A stretch of 64,000 bases of DNA from Pseudomonas sp. PB101 (GCF_009764265.1 NZ_RWIR01000053.1:62001-126000), one strand, 5' to 3'. Shown: positions 26,646 to 36,884, counted from the stretch's first letter. Numbers and translations: made by a program. The notes: generated by a model from the sequence alone, not told the origin.

Positions 26646-26737
26646 CTTGTTGTTGTACGAGAAGAGCTTGACGAGATAGGGGTGGTTGAGTTTGGCTATT
26701 CAGGACACCAACTTATCAAAACGGGACGGGTGATCGC
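26646..26737. promoter_or_regulatory. Divergent hydrolase-operon / AraC promoter region
   Basis: 92-bp space between divergent start codons at 26645 and 26738. No clear dyad or consensus -35/-10 was found by eye; by position it should contain both promoters and the AraC-type operator. Inference only. Confidence 0.35.
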
Positions 26738-27790
26738 ATGTCCAGCCTGATTCGCAGTGCCTGTTTGACCGGCTATGCGTCCATCGCCCACGCAGTTGGG
26801 CTGGACCCGTTCCGGATGTTGCGGCTGGCCAAATTGCCCCCCCGCGTGCTTGACGATCCGAATCTTCTGATCAACGGCTATTCGGTTTGCTGGCTGCTGG
26901 AAGAGTCGGCACGGCTTTCCGGCCAGGAAGCCTTCGGCCTGTTGATGGCGGAGCGCCGAGACTTGGCCGACTTTGGCATGCTGGCCCTGATGATGCGTGA
27001 GGAGCCCACTCTGCGCGCGGCGATGGAGTCGTCTGCGCGCTATATGCGGCTTCATAACGCCGGTGTGCAGTTGCGCCTTGAAGACGCCGGAGATCTGGTG
27101 CTTCTACATGTGGATATCCAGCAGAAATACCCGGGGCTTTTGCGTCAGGTGGTCGAAATCTCAACAGGTATTATTTTTCGATCCTATCGGGCGCTCGCGC
27201 ACGATGCTTTCAAACCGGTGAACATCTGTTTCAGCCACGAACGTCCAGCCAAGATGGACGTTCATCGCCGGGTGCTCGGAACGGCAATCGACTTTGGGCA
27301 GGAGTTCAACGGCATTGTCTGTCGGGCTCGCGACGTGGACCTGCCCATTGCCGCTGCCACACCCAAGCTCAATCGAGAAGTGAAGCGCTGGCTGGACATG
27401 CAGTTGACGGACCAGGGCGATGAGCCTCTGGATCAGGCGCGCCAGGTCATAAGGGTGTTGCTGCCCACCGGAACCTGTTCGATCGATCGTGTCGCCGAGC
27501 ACTTGGGGTTGCATCGCCGCACACTCAATCGGCGCCTGGCGGAAGTTGGCGAGACGGGGCTTTCCGTGGTCAATGCGGTGCGCGTCGAACTCGCCGAAGA
27601 GTATCTGTTGACCAGCAAGCGCAAGCTCTACGAAATCGCGGGGCTGGTGGGTTTTTCATCCGGTGCGGATTTCTCTCGCTGGTTCCGTCACCAGTTCAGC
27701 ATGTCCCCGTCGGAGTGGGCCACACAGCATCGTGCGCGGGCGGCAACCGGGACCACCCAAATCGCACCGAGCCCTCCCGGAAAGCCTTGA
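26738..27790 (+). CDS. AraC-family transcriptional regulator (OruR/ArgR-like architecture)
   Basis: 350-aa regulator. Residues 1-200 match the Arabinose_bd-type N-terminal domain (SIAHAVGLDPFRMLRLAKLP; FGMLALMMREEPTLRAAMES). Residues ~250-335 are two helix-turn-helix motifs: IDRVAEHLGLHRRTLNRRLA and KLYEIAGLVGFSSGADFSRW, ending in the family PSEW motif. It sits between the divergent minus operon and the plus-strand oxygenase operon, so it is the natural candidate to activate both in response to substrate. Confidence 0.88.
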   Translation: MSSLIRSACLTGYASIAHAVGLDPFRMLRLAKLPPRVLDDPNLLINGYSVCWLLEESARLSGQEAFGLLMAERRDLADFGMLALMMREEPTLRAAMESSARYMRLHNAGVQLRLEDAGDLVLLHVDIQQKYPGLLRQVVEISTGIIFRSYRALAHDAFKPVNICFSHERPAKMDVHRRVLGTAIDFGQEFNGIVCRARDVDLPIAAATPKLNREVKRWLDMQLTDQGDEPLDQARQVIRVLLPTGTCSIDRVAEHLGLHRRTLNRRLAEVGETGLSVVNAVRVELAEEYLLTSKRKLYEIAGLVGFSSGADFSRWFRHQFSMSPSEWATQHRARAATGTTQIAPSPPGKP

Positions 27791-27934
27791 CGAAGCCGGA
27801 TACCCAGCTGCCCTCGTTGTCCGAAAATGCCAACAAGTTGTCCCGTCTTGCAAAAGCCGGGGCGACGGCAATCCCTAGCATCTCTCCAAGGAACCGAAAC
27901 GGTGCCACTGGCTCGCTTTGATCCTGTCTGATTT

Positions 27935-27959
27935 GCCGGGCATGCGATTGCATGCCGGC
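27935..27959. promoter_or_regulatory. Hairpin/dyad upstream of the dioxygenase gene
   Basis: GCCGG-G-CATGC and GCATG-CCGGC form a near-perfect inverted repeat around GATT, 25 bp before the start at 27984. It could terminate the AraC transcript or act as an operator for the oxygenase operon; no T-run follows. Confidence 0.4.
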
Positions 27960-27983
27960 GTACGCCAGAGACTGGAGATTTCA

Positions 27984-28931
27984 ATGATAAAAAAAACAGC
28001 TTTCCAAAACAGTTCATCGCCATCCCCGGCGATTGTCCGTCCTTCGGCTCTTCGACATTCGATCAAGGTTGAACTGTGCACGCCGAACATCGGCGCCGAG
28101 ATCAGCAACATCAGCCTGGCCGACGCTGCCCAAGACCCTGAAATGATCGCAGAGATCCGGGCGCTGTGGCTCAAACACAAAGTGCTGTTCTTTCGCGATC
28201 AGGACATCACTCCGATGGAGCAACAGAATTTCGCGGCGCAATTCGCCGAACTGGAAGCTCATCCCGTTGCGCCCAGCCATCCTGAGGCGGACAAGTTGCT
28301 GATGCTGTACCGCAATCTCGACCCCAACAAGCAGAATATGGTCGAAAAGATCAGCCGCGAAAACCTATGGCATGCCGATGTCACTTTCAAGAAGGCGCCG
28401 CCCCGCGGCGCGGTGTTGCGCTGTGAACTGGGTCCGGAGTCCGGCGGCGACACCATTTGGTCCAACATGGTGATGGCCTATGAAAGCCTGCCTGAGGCCA
28501 TCAAACAACGAATCGATGGCATGTACGCCAAGCACGATGCCGAGCACGCCTTTTTCGCCCAGATGCCGATCGCTGATCGTCACGCGATGGCCGCGAAGAA
28601 CCCCGTCGCTGAGCACCCGGTTGTGCTTATCCATCCTGAGACGGGCGAAAAGGTGTTGTTCGTCAACTCGGCGTTCACCACCCATTTCTCGAACTTTTAC
28701 ACCTTCAAGGACGTCCGTTGCGGCCAGGACTTCAAGCCAGAAGCCAATACTCTGTTGAATTACCTGATTTCCCAGGCCGCGATTCCGGAATACCAGGTGC
28801 GTCTGAAGTGGCGACCCAACACGGTCGCGATGTGGGACAACCTGCTGTGCCAGCACTACGCAGTAGCCGATTACGGCAATGCACCGCGCAAGATGCTGCG
28901 CGCGACATTGACCGGTACCCCTCTTAACTGA
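27984..28931 (+). CDS. TauD/TfdA-family Fe(II)/2-oxoglutarate dioxygenase
   Basis: 315-aa non-heme iron oxygenase of the taurine/alkylsulfatase/2,4-D dioxygenase family. The facial triad is visible: His and Asp in LWHADVTF and distal His in CQHYAVADY; the 2-oxoglutarate-binding Arg is probably in RKMLRATLTG. ATG 27984 follows GGAGATTTCA, chosen over an open upstream frame. Family members hydroxylate carbon next to sulfonate, sulfate ester or ether, releasing sulfite or sulfate. With YeiH in the same cluster this suggests desulfonation or desulfation, though other members act on plain carbon substrates. First gene of the plus-strand run. Confidence 0.87.
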   Translation: MIKKTAFQNSSSPSPAIVRPSALRHSIKVELCTPNIGAEISNISLADAAQDPEMIAEIRALWLKHKVLFFRDQDITPMEQQNFAAQFAELEAHPVAPSHPEADKLLMLYRNLDPNKQNMVEKISRENLWHADVTFKKAPPRGAVLRCELGPESGGDTIWSNMVMAYESLPEAIKQRIDGMYAKHDAEHAFFAQMPIADRHAMAAKNPVAEHPVVLIHPETGEKVLFVNSAFTTHFSNFYTFKDVRCGQDFKPEANTLLNYLISQAAIPEYQVRLKWRPNTVAMWDNLLCQHYAVADYGNAPRKMLRATLTGTPLN

Positions 28932-29045
28932 TTCACCCAATTCCCAGAGGTCTTCGCCTCGTGCTGGATCAGTCGAGCGCGTGCATCGCCGTCGGTCAAA
29001 CCGCGCGGTCAGCTTCTGGAAAAAACAATAGAAACGGAGATAGTT

Positions 29046-29522
29046 ATGCTTTTTCAACAAGTTGAAACAGCCGTCATGCACGGCGAGTCGCTGCCTTGGG
29101 TTCCCTTCACCCCTTTTGCAGACAACGTCCTGCTGAAGTACTTCAAGCTCGACCCAATTCGCGGCGAGATCATTGTGATGATGAAGGCGCCCATCGACAT
29201 GGTCCTGCCCAAGCACCATCACTCTGGCACCGTCATCGTCTACACCATCGAAGGCCACTGGAAGTACAAAGAGCACGACTGGATTGCGGGTCCGGGCAGC
29301 GTTGTCTACGAGACCGCCGCATCCACTCACCAGCCGGAAGTGGTCAGCACTGAAGACGGTGACTACATGGTGACGCTGGTGATCGTGAGCGGCGACCTCA
29401 TCTTCGTCGATGAAAACGACAAGGTCCTGGCCATCGAGAACTGGAAAACCTCGCTTCAGCGCTACATGAATTACTGCGAGGCGAACGGGATCGAACCACA
29501 GGATCTTACCGCCTTCCACTAA
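29046..29522 (+). CDS. Cupin, 2,4'-dihydroxyacetophenone dioxygenase family
   Basis: 158-aa single-domain cupin. The first metal-binding motif is KHHHSGTVIVYTIEG, the second region is AASTHQPEVV, giving His ligands for Fe or another metal. It resembles the family named for 2,4'-dihydroxyacetophenone dioxygenase, a C-C cleaving enzyme, but many members have unknown function. ATG follows GGAGATAGTT. It is between the TauD-like gene and DUF1302, so a second oxygenase or isomerase step is likely. The 250 bases after it contain no gene I can support. Confidence 0.75.
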   Translation: MLFQQVETAVMHGESLPWVPFTPFADNVLLKYFKLDPIRGEIIVMMKAPIDMVLPKHHHSGTVIVYTIEGHWKYKEHDWIAGPGSVVYETAASTHQPEVVSTEDGDYMVTLVIVSGDLIFVDENDKVLAIENWKTSLQRYMNYCEANGIEPQDLTAFH

Positions 29523-29772
29523 GACTAAAGGGCCCTCGACACCGATAGCTATCCACGAAGCTGGTGTTGGGGCCGCCCGCCATAACCGAGCAGTTCAACT
29601 AACTGTTCGGGTGTCAGGTTACTACGTCCTTTCTGCTGCTTGCCGGTAACAGGTGACAGGTTCAACGACAGCGATCTCTGGTGTCGACCCGTCAGCTCCT
29701 GTTTGTCAGGCCGTGGGCGGGATTTCGTTGATCCAAGCATCCCTAACAATAATAAAAAGTGGAGCTAGCCAT

Positions 29773-31779
29773 ATGAAACACAGTCAGCCCTTCACCTTGC
29801 GTCGCAGTCCGCTGGCCATTGCTGTTGTCGTTGCAATCATGCCGGTCGCCGGCCACGCGTTCGAGTTCGATACCGGTAGCCCGGATTGGTCTGTGCGCCT
29901 GGACAACACCGTCAAGTACAACTACGGCGTACGCACGGAAAGCGCCGACAAGCGCATGCTCGGCTCGCCGAACAACAATGATGGTGATTACAACTTCCGC
30001 AAGTCCGGGACCAACATCACCAACCGTGTCGACCTGTTGACCGAGATGGATGTTGTTTATAAACAGAACATGGGCTTTCGTGTCAGCGCCGCCAGTTGGT
30101 ACGACAAAGCCTATGAGAACACCGGTTCCAACTCCAACCCGTTCGTCAACGGCAATGATGCACGCTCTGGCCTGGTCGCCAACGACCCGCGCCTGGCCGG
30201 TGTCACCAACGACAACGTCGGCAATGGCAGTCCGCACCTGAGCAACTACGCCCAGCGTTACTACACCGGTCCGTCCGGGGAAATCCTCGATGCCTTCGTG
30301 TTCTACAGCACCGAAGTGGGCGAGGAGTCGATGCTGAGTGTCAAGGCCGGCCAGCACAACGTGTTCTGGGGTGAGACCATTCTCAACCCGGTGCATTCGG
30401 TCAGCTACGGCCAGTCCGGCCTCGATCTCGCCAAGCTCGCCGCATCGCCGGGTACTGAAGCCAAGGAGCTGTTCGTTCCGCGTAACCAGCTGTCGATGTC
30501 GTTCACTGTCAATCCCGAGTTGACCGTGGGGGCCCAGTATTTCCTGAAATGGGATGCTGCGCGTCTGCCGGAAGCGGGCACCTACTATGGCGGTTCCGAC
30601 CTGGTGGGCTTCGGCGCGCAGTCGTTCCTGCTGGGCAACACCAACTCCATCACGCCGGGCAGCCCGCTCGGTTGCGGCGTCGCCCCCTGCAACGCATTGA
30701 CCAACGTGGTTCGTGGTCATGACCTGAACCCTGGCAATCAAGGCGACTGGGGCGTAATGGCCAAGTGGTCACCGGAGTGGCTGGACGGCACCCTCGGCGT
30801 CTACTACCGCAAGACCTCGGACATCCTGCCGCAGGCCTGGCTCGACACTCGCGGGGTCACCTCGGCCAACCCCAATGGCACGCGTCCAGCGGGCCAGGTG
30901 CCGGCTGTTGTCAACACGCTGAACTCGTTGAGCACCGCCACTTATCAACTGGCGTACTCCGACGATATCGATATCTACGGTTTGAGCCTGTCCAAGGATT
31001 TCGGCGGCATCAGTGTTGGCAGCGACCTGAACATTCGCGAAAACATGCCGCTGGCCAGTATCCCGGCCATCGTCAGTTCCACCAGCCCGCTGGGCTTCGG
31101 GCAAGGTCTTGGCCTGTTGCCAGCACGTACCGCGGCCACTGGCGTCATCTACGACGTCCCGCACAACGGCGACAGCATGAGCGCCACTGGCGAAACGCTG
31201 CACTGGACGCTCAACGGTTTGATGACCCTGCCCAAGACGCCGGTGTACGACCAGGCCGTGCTGCTCGCCGAACTGTATTACAGCAACCTGCTCAAGCTCG
31301 ATGACAAGAACTCGGCACTCTACAAAGGCAAGAGCACTTACCGCGGTATCGATGCGCCGACCCGCGACAACTGGGGTATCGCCGTCAACTTCACACCGAC
31401 CTGGTACCAGGTGTTCCCGGGCGTGGACTTGAACACGCCGATGTCCGTGAACGTTGGCCTCGATGGTGTTTCCCCTGTGGTCGGCGGTGGCGCCAAGGAC
31501 ACTGGCACCTACGCCGCTGGCATCGGCGCAATCGTTTACAACAAATACTTTGTCGACCTCAAGTATGTGGATTCCTTTGGCAAGACTGACAAGTGCAACG
31601 TCAGCGGCAACAGCACCGGTGCAGCCAACGCCGGAGGTGGCGATGGATCGACCCCGAACGCCTTCAGTGGCAACGAAAACTATGCCTGCTACGCCGGTGG
31701 CTATTCGGCCTTCTCGGGAGGCGGCGCAACCACAGAAGACCGTGGCGCTGTGTACCTGACGCTGAAAACCACCTTCTGA
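29773..31779 (+). CDS. DUF1302 outer-membrane-type protein
   Basis: 668-aa exported protein. The signal peptide (RRSPLAIAVVVAIMPVAGHA) ends with AHA|F. The body is Gly/Asn/aromatic-rich with alternating patterns of a beta-barrel and ends in Phe (LTLKTTF), an outer-membrane sorting signature. Motif GQHNVFWGETILNPVHSVSYG is characteristic of DUF1302. ATG 29773 follows GGAGC. In Pseudomonas and Comamonas these proteins are genetically linked to catabolism of hydrophobic compounds, with DUF1329, YCF48 and RND partners as here; an uptake channel is the likely role. Confidence 0.85.
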   Translation: MKHSQPFTLRRSPLAIAVVVAIMPVAGHAFEFDTGSPDWSVRLDNTVKYNYGVRTESADKRMLGSPNNNDGDYNFRKSGTNITNRVDLLTEMDVVYKQNMGFRVSAASWYDKAYENTGSNSNPFVNGNDARSGLVANDPRLAGVTNDNVGNGSPHLSNYAQRYYTGPSGEILDAFVFYSTEVGEESMLSVKAGQHNVFWGETILNPVHSVSYGQSGLDLAKLAASPGTEAKELFVPRNQLSMSFTVNPELTVGAQYFLKWDAARLPEAGTYYGGSDLVGFGAQSFLLGNTNSITPGSPLGCGVAPCNALTNVVRGHDLNPGNQGDWGVMAKWSPEWLDGTLGVYYRKTSDILPQAWLDTRGVTSANPNGTRPAGQVPAVVNTLNSLSTATYQLAYSDDIDIYGLSLSKDFGGISVGSDLNIRENMPLASIPAIVSSTSPLGFGQGLGLLPARTAATGVIYDVPHNGDSMSATGETLHWTLNGLMTLPKTPVYDQAVLLAELYYSNLLKLDDKNSALYKGKSTYRGIDAPTRDNWGIAVNFTPTWYQVFPGVDLNTPMSVNVGLDGVSPVVGGGAKDTGTYAAGIGAIVYNKYFVDLKYVDSFGKTDKCNVSGNSTGAANAGGGDGSTPNAFSGNENYACYAGGYSAFSGGGATTEDRGAVYLTLKTTF

Positions 31780-31815
31780 TACACCCATTGCTTAGATACT
31801 AAGCAGGAGAACAAC

Positions 31816-33174
31816 ATGAAATTCGTCAAAACTTTACTGGCCGCTTCCCTGGCCATGACGTTGGGCGCACATGCGCAGGCGGCCGTGACCGCCGAGGAAG
31901 CTGCCAAGCTCGGCACCAGCCTGACGATGGTCGGCGCTGAAAAAGCCGCCAACGCCGATGGATCGATTCCGGCCTACGCCGGTGGCCTGACCACCGCGCC
32001 GGCCAGCTTCAAATCGGGCGACACCATGCGTCCGGACCCCTTTGCCAGCGAGAAGCCGCTGCTGGTGATCGATGGCAAGAACGTCGACAAATACAAGGGC
32101 ATGCTCACTGCCACCACGGCTGAGCTGGCCAAGCGTTTTCCCACGTTTCGTGTTGATGTCTACCCGACTCACCGCACCGTTGCGTTGCCTCAGAATGTGC
32201 TGGACAACAGCGTGAAAAACGCCAGCGGCGCCAAGTCCCTGCAAGGCGGCCTGGCCATCGATAACGTTCTGCCTGGTGTGCCGTTCCCGGTCCCGCACAA
32301 TGGTGCCGAAGCGATGTGGAACTTCCTGCTGCGTTACCAGGGCGTCAACATCACCACCAAGTATGATTCCTGGAACGTTGACTCGGCGGGGGTGCCAAGC
32401 CTGGCCACTACCGGACAGACGTTCATCAACTACCCAATCTACGAGAACATGTCGCAGCCGATCAGCAGTGCCGACGTGTACTACCAGATCAAGGTGGCCT
32501 ACACAGGTCCCGCACGTCGTGCCGGCGAGGCGCTGATGATCAAGGACGCCGCCGACCCGTTGCAACAACCACGCCGCGCCTGGCAGTACCTGCCGGGCCA
32601 GCGGCGAGTCAAGTTGGCTCCCAGCCTGGCCTATGACACGCCTAACCCAGGTACCTCCGGTGCCGGGACCTTCGATGACGGGTTTGTGTTCAACGGCGCG
32701 CTGGACCGCTACGACTGGACGCTGGTGGGCAAGCAGGAAATGATCCTGCCTTACAACACCTACAAGCTGACCTACGTTGCAGACCCCAAGTCGCTGACCA
32801 CCCCTAACCACCTGTCACCCGACTTCGTGCGTTGGGAGAAACACCGTGTGTGGGTCGTTGAAGGCAATCTCAAGCCAGGTGCTCGTCACATCTACCAGAA
32901 GCGTCGCTTCTACTTGGATGAAGACAGCTGGACAGCTTTGGCTTCCGACCAGTACGACGCACATGGTCAGCTCTACCGTGGTTCCTTCGCTTTCCTCAGC
33001 CAGAGCTATGACAAACAGGTGCCGGACTCTACGCCGTTCATGATCTACGACCTGGTCGGCGGGTCCTACAACATCAATGGTGTGGTAGGTCCCTACGGCG
33101 GCATCAAGTACATCGAGCCGCTCTCCAAGGCGCAGTGGTCAGCTGAGTCCCTGGCCGGTGCAGGCATCCGCTAA
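31816..33174 (+). CDS. DUF1329 periplasmic protein
   Basis: 452-aa exported protein (signal peptide residues 1-22, MTLGAHAQA) of the DUF1329 family, which has a LolB/LolA-like fold. Typical features are LGTSLTMVGAEKAANADGSI near the N-terminus and RHIYQKRRFYLDEDSW toward the C-terminus. AGGAGAACAAC precedes the start. It is 36 bp after DUF1302, with which it almost always pairs; a periplasmic carrier for the hydrophobic substrate is inferred from fold and pairing. A homologue is at 50466. Confidence 0.87.
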   Translation: MKFVKTLLAASLAMTLGAHAQAAVTAEEAAKLGTSLTMVGAEKAANADGSIPAYAGGLTTAPASFKSGDTMRPDPFASEKPLLVIDGKNVDKYKGMLTATTAELAKRFPTFRVDVYPTHRTVALPQNVLDNSVKNASGAKSLQGGLAIDNVLPGVPFPVPHNGAEAMWNFLLRYQGVNITTKYDSWNVDSAGVPSLATTGQTFINYPIYENMSQPISSADVYYQIKVAYTGPARRAGEALMIKDAADPLQQPRRAWQYLPGQRRVKLAPSLAYDTPNPGTSGAGTFDDGFVFNGALDRYDWTLVGKQEMILPYNTYKLTYVADPKSLTTPNHLSPDFVRWEKHRVWVVEGNLKPGARHIYQKRRFYLDEDSWTALASDQYDAHGQLYRGSFAFLSQSYDKQVPDSTPFMIYDLVGGSYNINGVVGPYGGIKYIEPLSKAQWSAESLAGAGIR

Positions 33175-33282
33175 GCATCCCGCGATAAAGCGCCCAGATG
33201 ATTCACACCCTAACTGGGCGCCTGACTCCAGCGCCGGGTGCGCCTTGCGCGCCCCAGCGCAGTTTTCTCAAGAGGATGCAGT

Positions 33283-34356
33283 ATGGGTTCTTACAAAAAG
33301 TGCCTGTTGCTGGCACTGGGCGCCTCACTGGTTCTGTCACAGGGAATCGCCCAGGCCACCAACTTCATTGACGTGCTGGACCAGCCAGCCAGGCTCAGTA
33401 CCCTGGCCGTGCGCAGCCCTTTGCTGGCCACGGCCCGCGCGGGTGATCGGCTGGTCGCTGTTGGGCAGCGTGGTCACATTCTCTACTCCGACGACTCCGG
33501 CAAGAACTGGCTTCAGGCCAGTGTGCCGGTCAGTGCTGACCTCAATGCCGTCTCGTTTCCTACGCCACAACAAGGTTGGTCCGTGGGTAGCGATGGTGTC
33601 GTGCTGCACAGCAGCGATGCCGGCGCAACCTGGAGCAAACAACTCGATGGCCGCCAGATCGGCGACTTGCTGGTCAAGCACTACAGCGCGCTGGCCCAGG
33701 CAGAACCTGGCAATGAACAATGGCCGCAGCTCGTCGAAGACGGCCAGCGGTTGACGAAAGAGGGCGCCGACAAGCCGCTGCTCGACGTCTGGTTCGCCAA
33801 TGACCAACTCGGTTACGTGGTGGGTGTATTCAATCTGATCCTGCGCACTGAAGACGGTGGCAAGCACTGGACCCCGTTCCAGGACCGTATCGATAACCCG
33901 CAGGGTCTGCACCTCAATGCCATCGCCGCTGCCGGCGATGCGCTGTTCATCGCCGGCGAACAGGGCTTACTGCTCAAATTCGATGACACGCAGCAGCGTT
34001 TCCTGGCTCTGCCAACACCTTATCAAGGCAGCTTTTTCGGTGTGGTCGGCAAGCCTGGCGAAGTCCTGGTCTACGGGCTGCGCGGGCATGTGTTTCGCAG
34101 CACCGATGGCGGCGCCAACTGGACCCCACTCAATACGGGGCTGCAAGTGAACATCACCGCCGCCACCCTGGACACCGACGGCCATTACGAGCTGTTTACC
34201 CAGGCCGGGCAACGGTTGGTCAGCCAGGATGGCGGGCAAGGCTTGAAATTGATGGCTCAGCAAAACCCGTCACCGGTTGCCGGCGCCGTTCAGGCAGCCG
34301 ACGGTACATTGGTGTTGGTCGGCAACCGTGGTGCGCGCGTGCTTTCACAAGAATAA
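33283..34356 (+). CDS. YCF48-like beta-propeller protein
   Basis: 357-aa exported protein with a signal peptide ending AQA. Repeated BNR/Asp-box motifs (SDDSGKNW, SSDAGATW, TEDGGKHW, STDGGANW) define a seven-bladed propeller of the YCF48/PSII assembly family. In this genetic setting the family accompanies an RND transporter and DUF1302/DUF1329, suggesting an adaptor at the cell envelope. ATG 33283 is favoured by the preceding AGAGGATG. It ends 28 bp before the RND gene. Confidence 0.85.
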   Translation: MGSYKKCLLLALGASLVLSQGIAQATNFIDVLDQPARLSTLAVRSPLLATARAGDRLVAVGQRGHILYSDDSGKNWLQASVPVSADLNAVSFPTPQQGWSVGSDGVVLHSSDAGATWSKQLDGRQIGDLLVKHYSALAQAEPGNEQWPQLVEDGQRLTKEGADKPLLDVWFANDQLGYVVGVFNLILRTEDGGKHWTPFQDRIDNPQGLHLNAIAAAGDALFIAGEQGLLLKFDDTQQRFLALPTPYQGSFFGVVGKPGEVLVYGLRGHVFRSTDGGANWTPLNTGLQVNITAATLDTDGHYELFTQAGQRLVSQDGGQGLKLMAQQNPSPVAGAVQAADGTLVLVGNRGARVLSQE

Positions 34357-34384
34357 GAACTGTATCAATTCGAGGTACCCAGAC

Positions 34385-36877
34385 ATGGGCAATATCCAAC
34401 AAGACACGATGCCGGTGATTTGCAACTTGCAAGACTTCGATCGAAGTTCCGGAAACCGGCTGGAAAGGTGGGTCTTCAATCACCGCCCCCTGTTCATGTT
34501 GCTCATGGCAGTGATCACCCTGGTACTGGGTTACATGATGGCGACCCGTCTCGAGCTGCGTCCCAGCTTCGAGAAGATGATTCCGCAGAGCCAGCCGTAC
34601 ATTAAAAATTTCCTGGAGAACCGCAAGTCTTTGCGCGGCTTGGGCAGCTCGGTGCGGGTGGTGGTTGAAAACACCGAAGGAGACGTCTTCGACCCCGATT
34701 ACCTGAACGTGCTCAAACAGGTTAACGACGAGCTGTTCCTCACCGAAGGCGTCGACCGCGCATGGATGAAGTCGCTGTGGAGCCCGTCGGTACGCTGGAC
34801 CGAAGTCACCGAGGAAGGTTTCCAGGGTGGACCGGTGATGCCCGACACCTATCAGGGTACGCCTGCAGATATCGAACAACTGCGCGAGAACATCAACCGC
34901 TCCGGCATTGTCGGTAATCTGGTAGCCAGCGACTTCAAGTCCACCATGTTGATCGTGCCGTTGCTCGACACTGCTTCGGCAACCGGACACAGCGTCGACT
35001 ACCACACATTCGCCAAGAAACTTGAAAGGCAAATGCATGACAAGGAGGGCTCCGGCAAATACAAGGTCCACGTGATCGGCTTCGCCAAGTTGGTCGGCGA
35101 CCTGATTGACGGACTGATCCAGGTAATGATGTTTTTCGGCCTGGCCGTGGTCACCTCGCTGGTGATCATCTACGCCTACACCCGCTGCGTGCGCAGCACC
35201 CTGCTGGTAGTTGGCTGCTCGCTGATCGCAGTGGTCTGGCAGCTGGGCATCGTCGCCTGGCTGGGTTATGCGATAGACCCGTACTCGGTGCTGGTGCCGT
35301 TTTTGATCTTCGCCATCGGCGTGTCCCACGCCGCGCAGAAAATGAACGGCATCATGCAGGACATCGCCCGCGGCACCCATAAACTGATCGCCGCGCGCTA
35401 CACCTTCCGCCGCCTGTTCATCGCCGGGGTCACTGCGCTGTTGGCCGATGCCGTGGGTTTTGCGGTGCTGATGCTGATCGACATCCCGGTGATCCAGGAC
35501 CTGGCCATTACCGCCAGTATTGGTGTCGCGGTCCTGATCTTCACCTCTCTATTGCTGATGCCGGTCGCGCTGTCGTACGTCGGCGTTGGCAAGAAGGCCG
35601 CCGAGCGCGCCTTGAAGATCGACAGCCGCGCTGCAGCGCATCGTGGCTTCGGAAAATTGTGGGACTTGCTCGACCGCTTCACCACTCGCAACTGGGCTAT
35701 CGGCACTGTACTAGGTGCCTTGGTGTTGGGTATTGCCGGTTTCGCCGTCAGTACGCATCTGAAGATCGGCGACCTCGACAGTGGTGCTCCGGAGCTGCGT
35801 GCCGACTCGCGCTACAACCGCGATAACGCCTACATCACTGGCCATTACGCGCTGTCCAGCGACCTGTTCGCAGTGATGATCAAGACTCCGCCAGAGGGCT
35901 GCCTGAATTATCAGACGCTGGTCCTGGCCGACCGCCTGGCCTGGGAACTGCAGCAATATCCGGGAGTGCAAGCGACCTCATCGCTGGTCAATGCGGTGCG
36001 CCAGATCACTGCCGGATCTTTCGAGGGCAACCCCAAGCTCAATAACATCCAGCGCAATCAGGACGTGTTGAACTACGGCGCGCAACAGGCCTCGGTCAAT
36101 GCGCCGGAGCTGTTCAACAACAACTGTTCGGTCATGCCGGTCATTGCCTACCTCAAGGACCACAAGGCCGAAACCCTGGATGCGGTGGTCGCCATCGCCG
36201 ACAAGTTCGCCAGGGAAAACAGCACCCCGGATCGCCAGTTCCTGCTGGCCGCCGGAACTGCGGGTATCGAGGCGGCAACCAATATCGTGGTGCGTGAAGC
36301 CAATCACACCATGCTGCTGTACGTGTACCTGGCGGTGACGCTGTTCTGCCTGATCACCTTCCGCAGCTGGCGCGCCACGCTGGTGGCGCTTTTGCCGCTG
36401 GTACTGACCTCGATCCTCTGCGAGGCCTTGATGGTCGCCATGGGCATCGGCGTGAAAGTCGCCACCTTGCCGGTTATTGCCCTGGGTGTGGGTATCGGTG
36501 TGGATTACGCGCTGTACCTGCTCAGCGTGCAGTTGCATTACCAACGCAGCGGTATGCCGCTGTCCGAAGCCTACCGCAACGCCGTGGCCTTCACCGGTCG
36601 GGTGGTCGGCCTGGTCGGCATCACGCTGGCTGCCGGTGTGGTGAGCTGGGCCTGGTCACCGATCAAGTTTCAGGCCGACATGGGCATCCTGCTGACCTTC
36701 ATGTTCCTGTGGAACATGCTCGGCGCGCTGATCCTGATTCCGGCCCTGTCCTACTTCCTGTTGCGTGGGCCCTCGCTGAACCGTCGTATTGCGTCGGCTG
36801 AATCGGGGAGACAAAGCAGTGATAGCGACAATTCCAACAAACCGGGCGTGCCACATGCCCTCACAATGTCCGAGTAA
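34385..36877 (+). CDS. RND/MMPL-family transporter
   Basis: 830-aa polytopic protein with two repeats, each with one N-terminal membrane helix, a large periplasmic loop and a five-helix bundle (MVAMGIGVKVATLPVIALGV in the second). Asp residues in the helices match proton-coupled RND proteins of the MMPL group. There is no outer-membrane factor gene nearby; the DUF1302, DUF1329 and YCF48 proteins probably complete the envelope system for a hydrophobic compound. Start ATG 34385 follows GAGG; ATG 34409 is possible. Seven bases separate it from the next gene. Confidence 0.87.
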   Translation: MGNIQQDTMPVICNLQDFDRSSGNRLERWVFNHRPLFMLLMAVITLVLGYMMATRLELRPSFEKMIPQSQPYIKNFLENRKSLRGLGSSVRVVVENTEGDVFDPDYLNVLKQVNDELFLTEGVDRAWMKSLWSPSVRWTEVTEEGFQGGPVMPDTYQGTPADIEQLRENINRSGIVGNLVASDFKSTMLIVPLLDTASATGHSVDYHTFAKKLERQMHDKEGSGKYKVHVIGFAKLVGDLIDGLIQVMMFFGLAVVTSLVIIYAYTRCVRSTLLVVGCSLIAVVWQLGIVAWLGYAIDPYSVLVPFLIFAIGVSHAAQKMNGIMQDIARGTHKLIAARYTFRRLFIAGVTALLADAVGFAVLMLIDIPVIQDLAITASIGVAVLIFTSLLLMPVALSYVGVGKKAAERALKIDSRAAAHRGFGKLWDLLDRFTTRNWAIGTVLGALVLGIAGFAVSTHLKIGDLDSGAPELRADSRYNRDNAYITGHYALSSDLFAVMIKTPPEGCLNYQTLVLADRLAWELQQYPGVQATSSLVNAVRQITAGSFEGNPKLNNIQRNQDVLNYGAQQASVNAPELFNNNCSVMPVIAYLKDHKAETLDAVVAIADKFARENSTPDRQFLLAAGTAGIEAATNIVVREANHTMLLYVYLAVTLFCLITFRSWRATLVALLPLVLTSILCEALMVAMGIGVKVATLPVIALGVGIGVDYALYLLSVQLHYQRSGMPLSEAYRNAVAFTGRVVGLVGITLAAGVVSWAWSPIKFQADMGILLTFMFLWNMLGALILIPALSYFLLRGPSLNRRIASAESGRQSSDSDNSNKPGVPHALTMSE

Positions 36878-36884
36878 GCCAATC

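Noticed and set aside
28365..29519. 384-codon frame opposite the dioxygenase and cupin genes
   Set aside because: It spans two real genes and their gap on the other strand; composition is that of an antisense frame.
29549..29749. 66-codon minus-strand frame (contains LTPEQLVELLGYGG) between cupin and DUF1302
   Set aside because: It faintly resembles a transposase or regulator fragment, but I could not place it; too short and without start signals, so not called.
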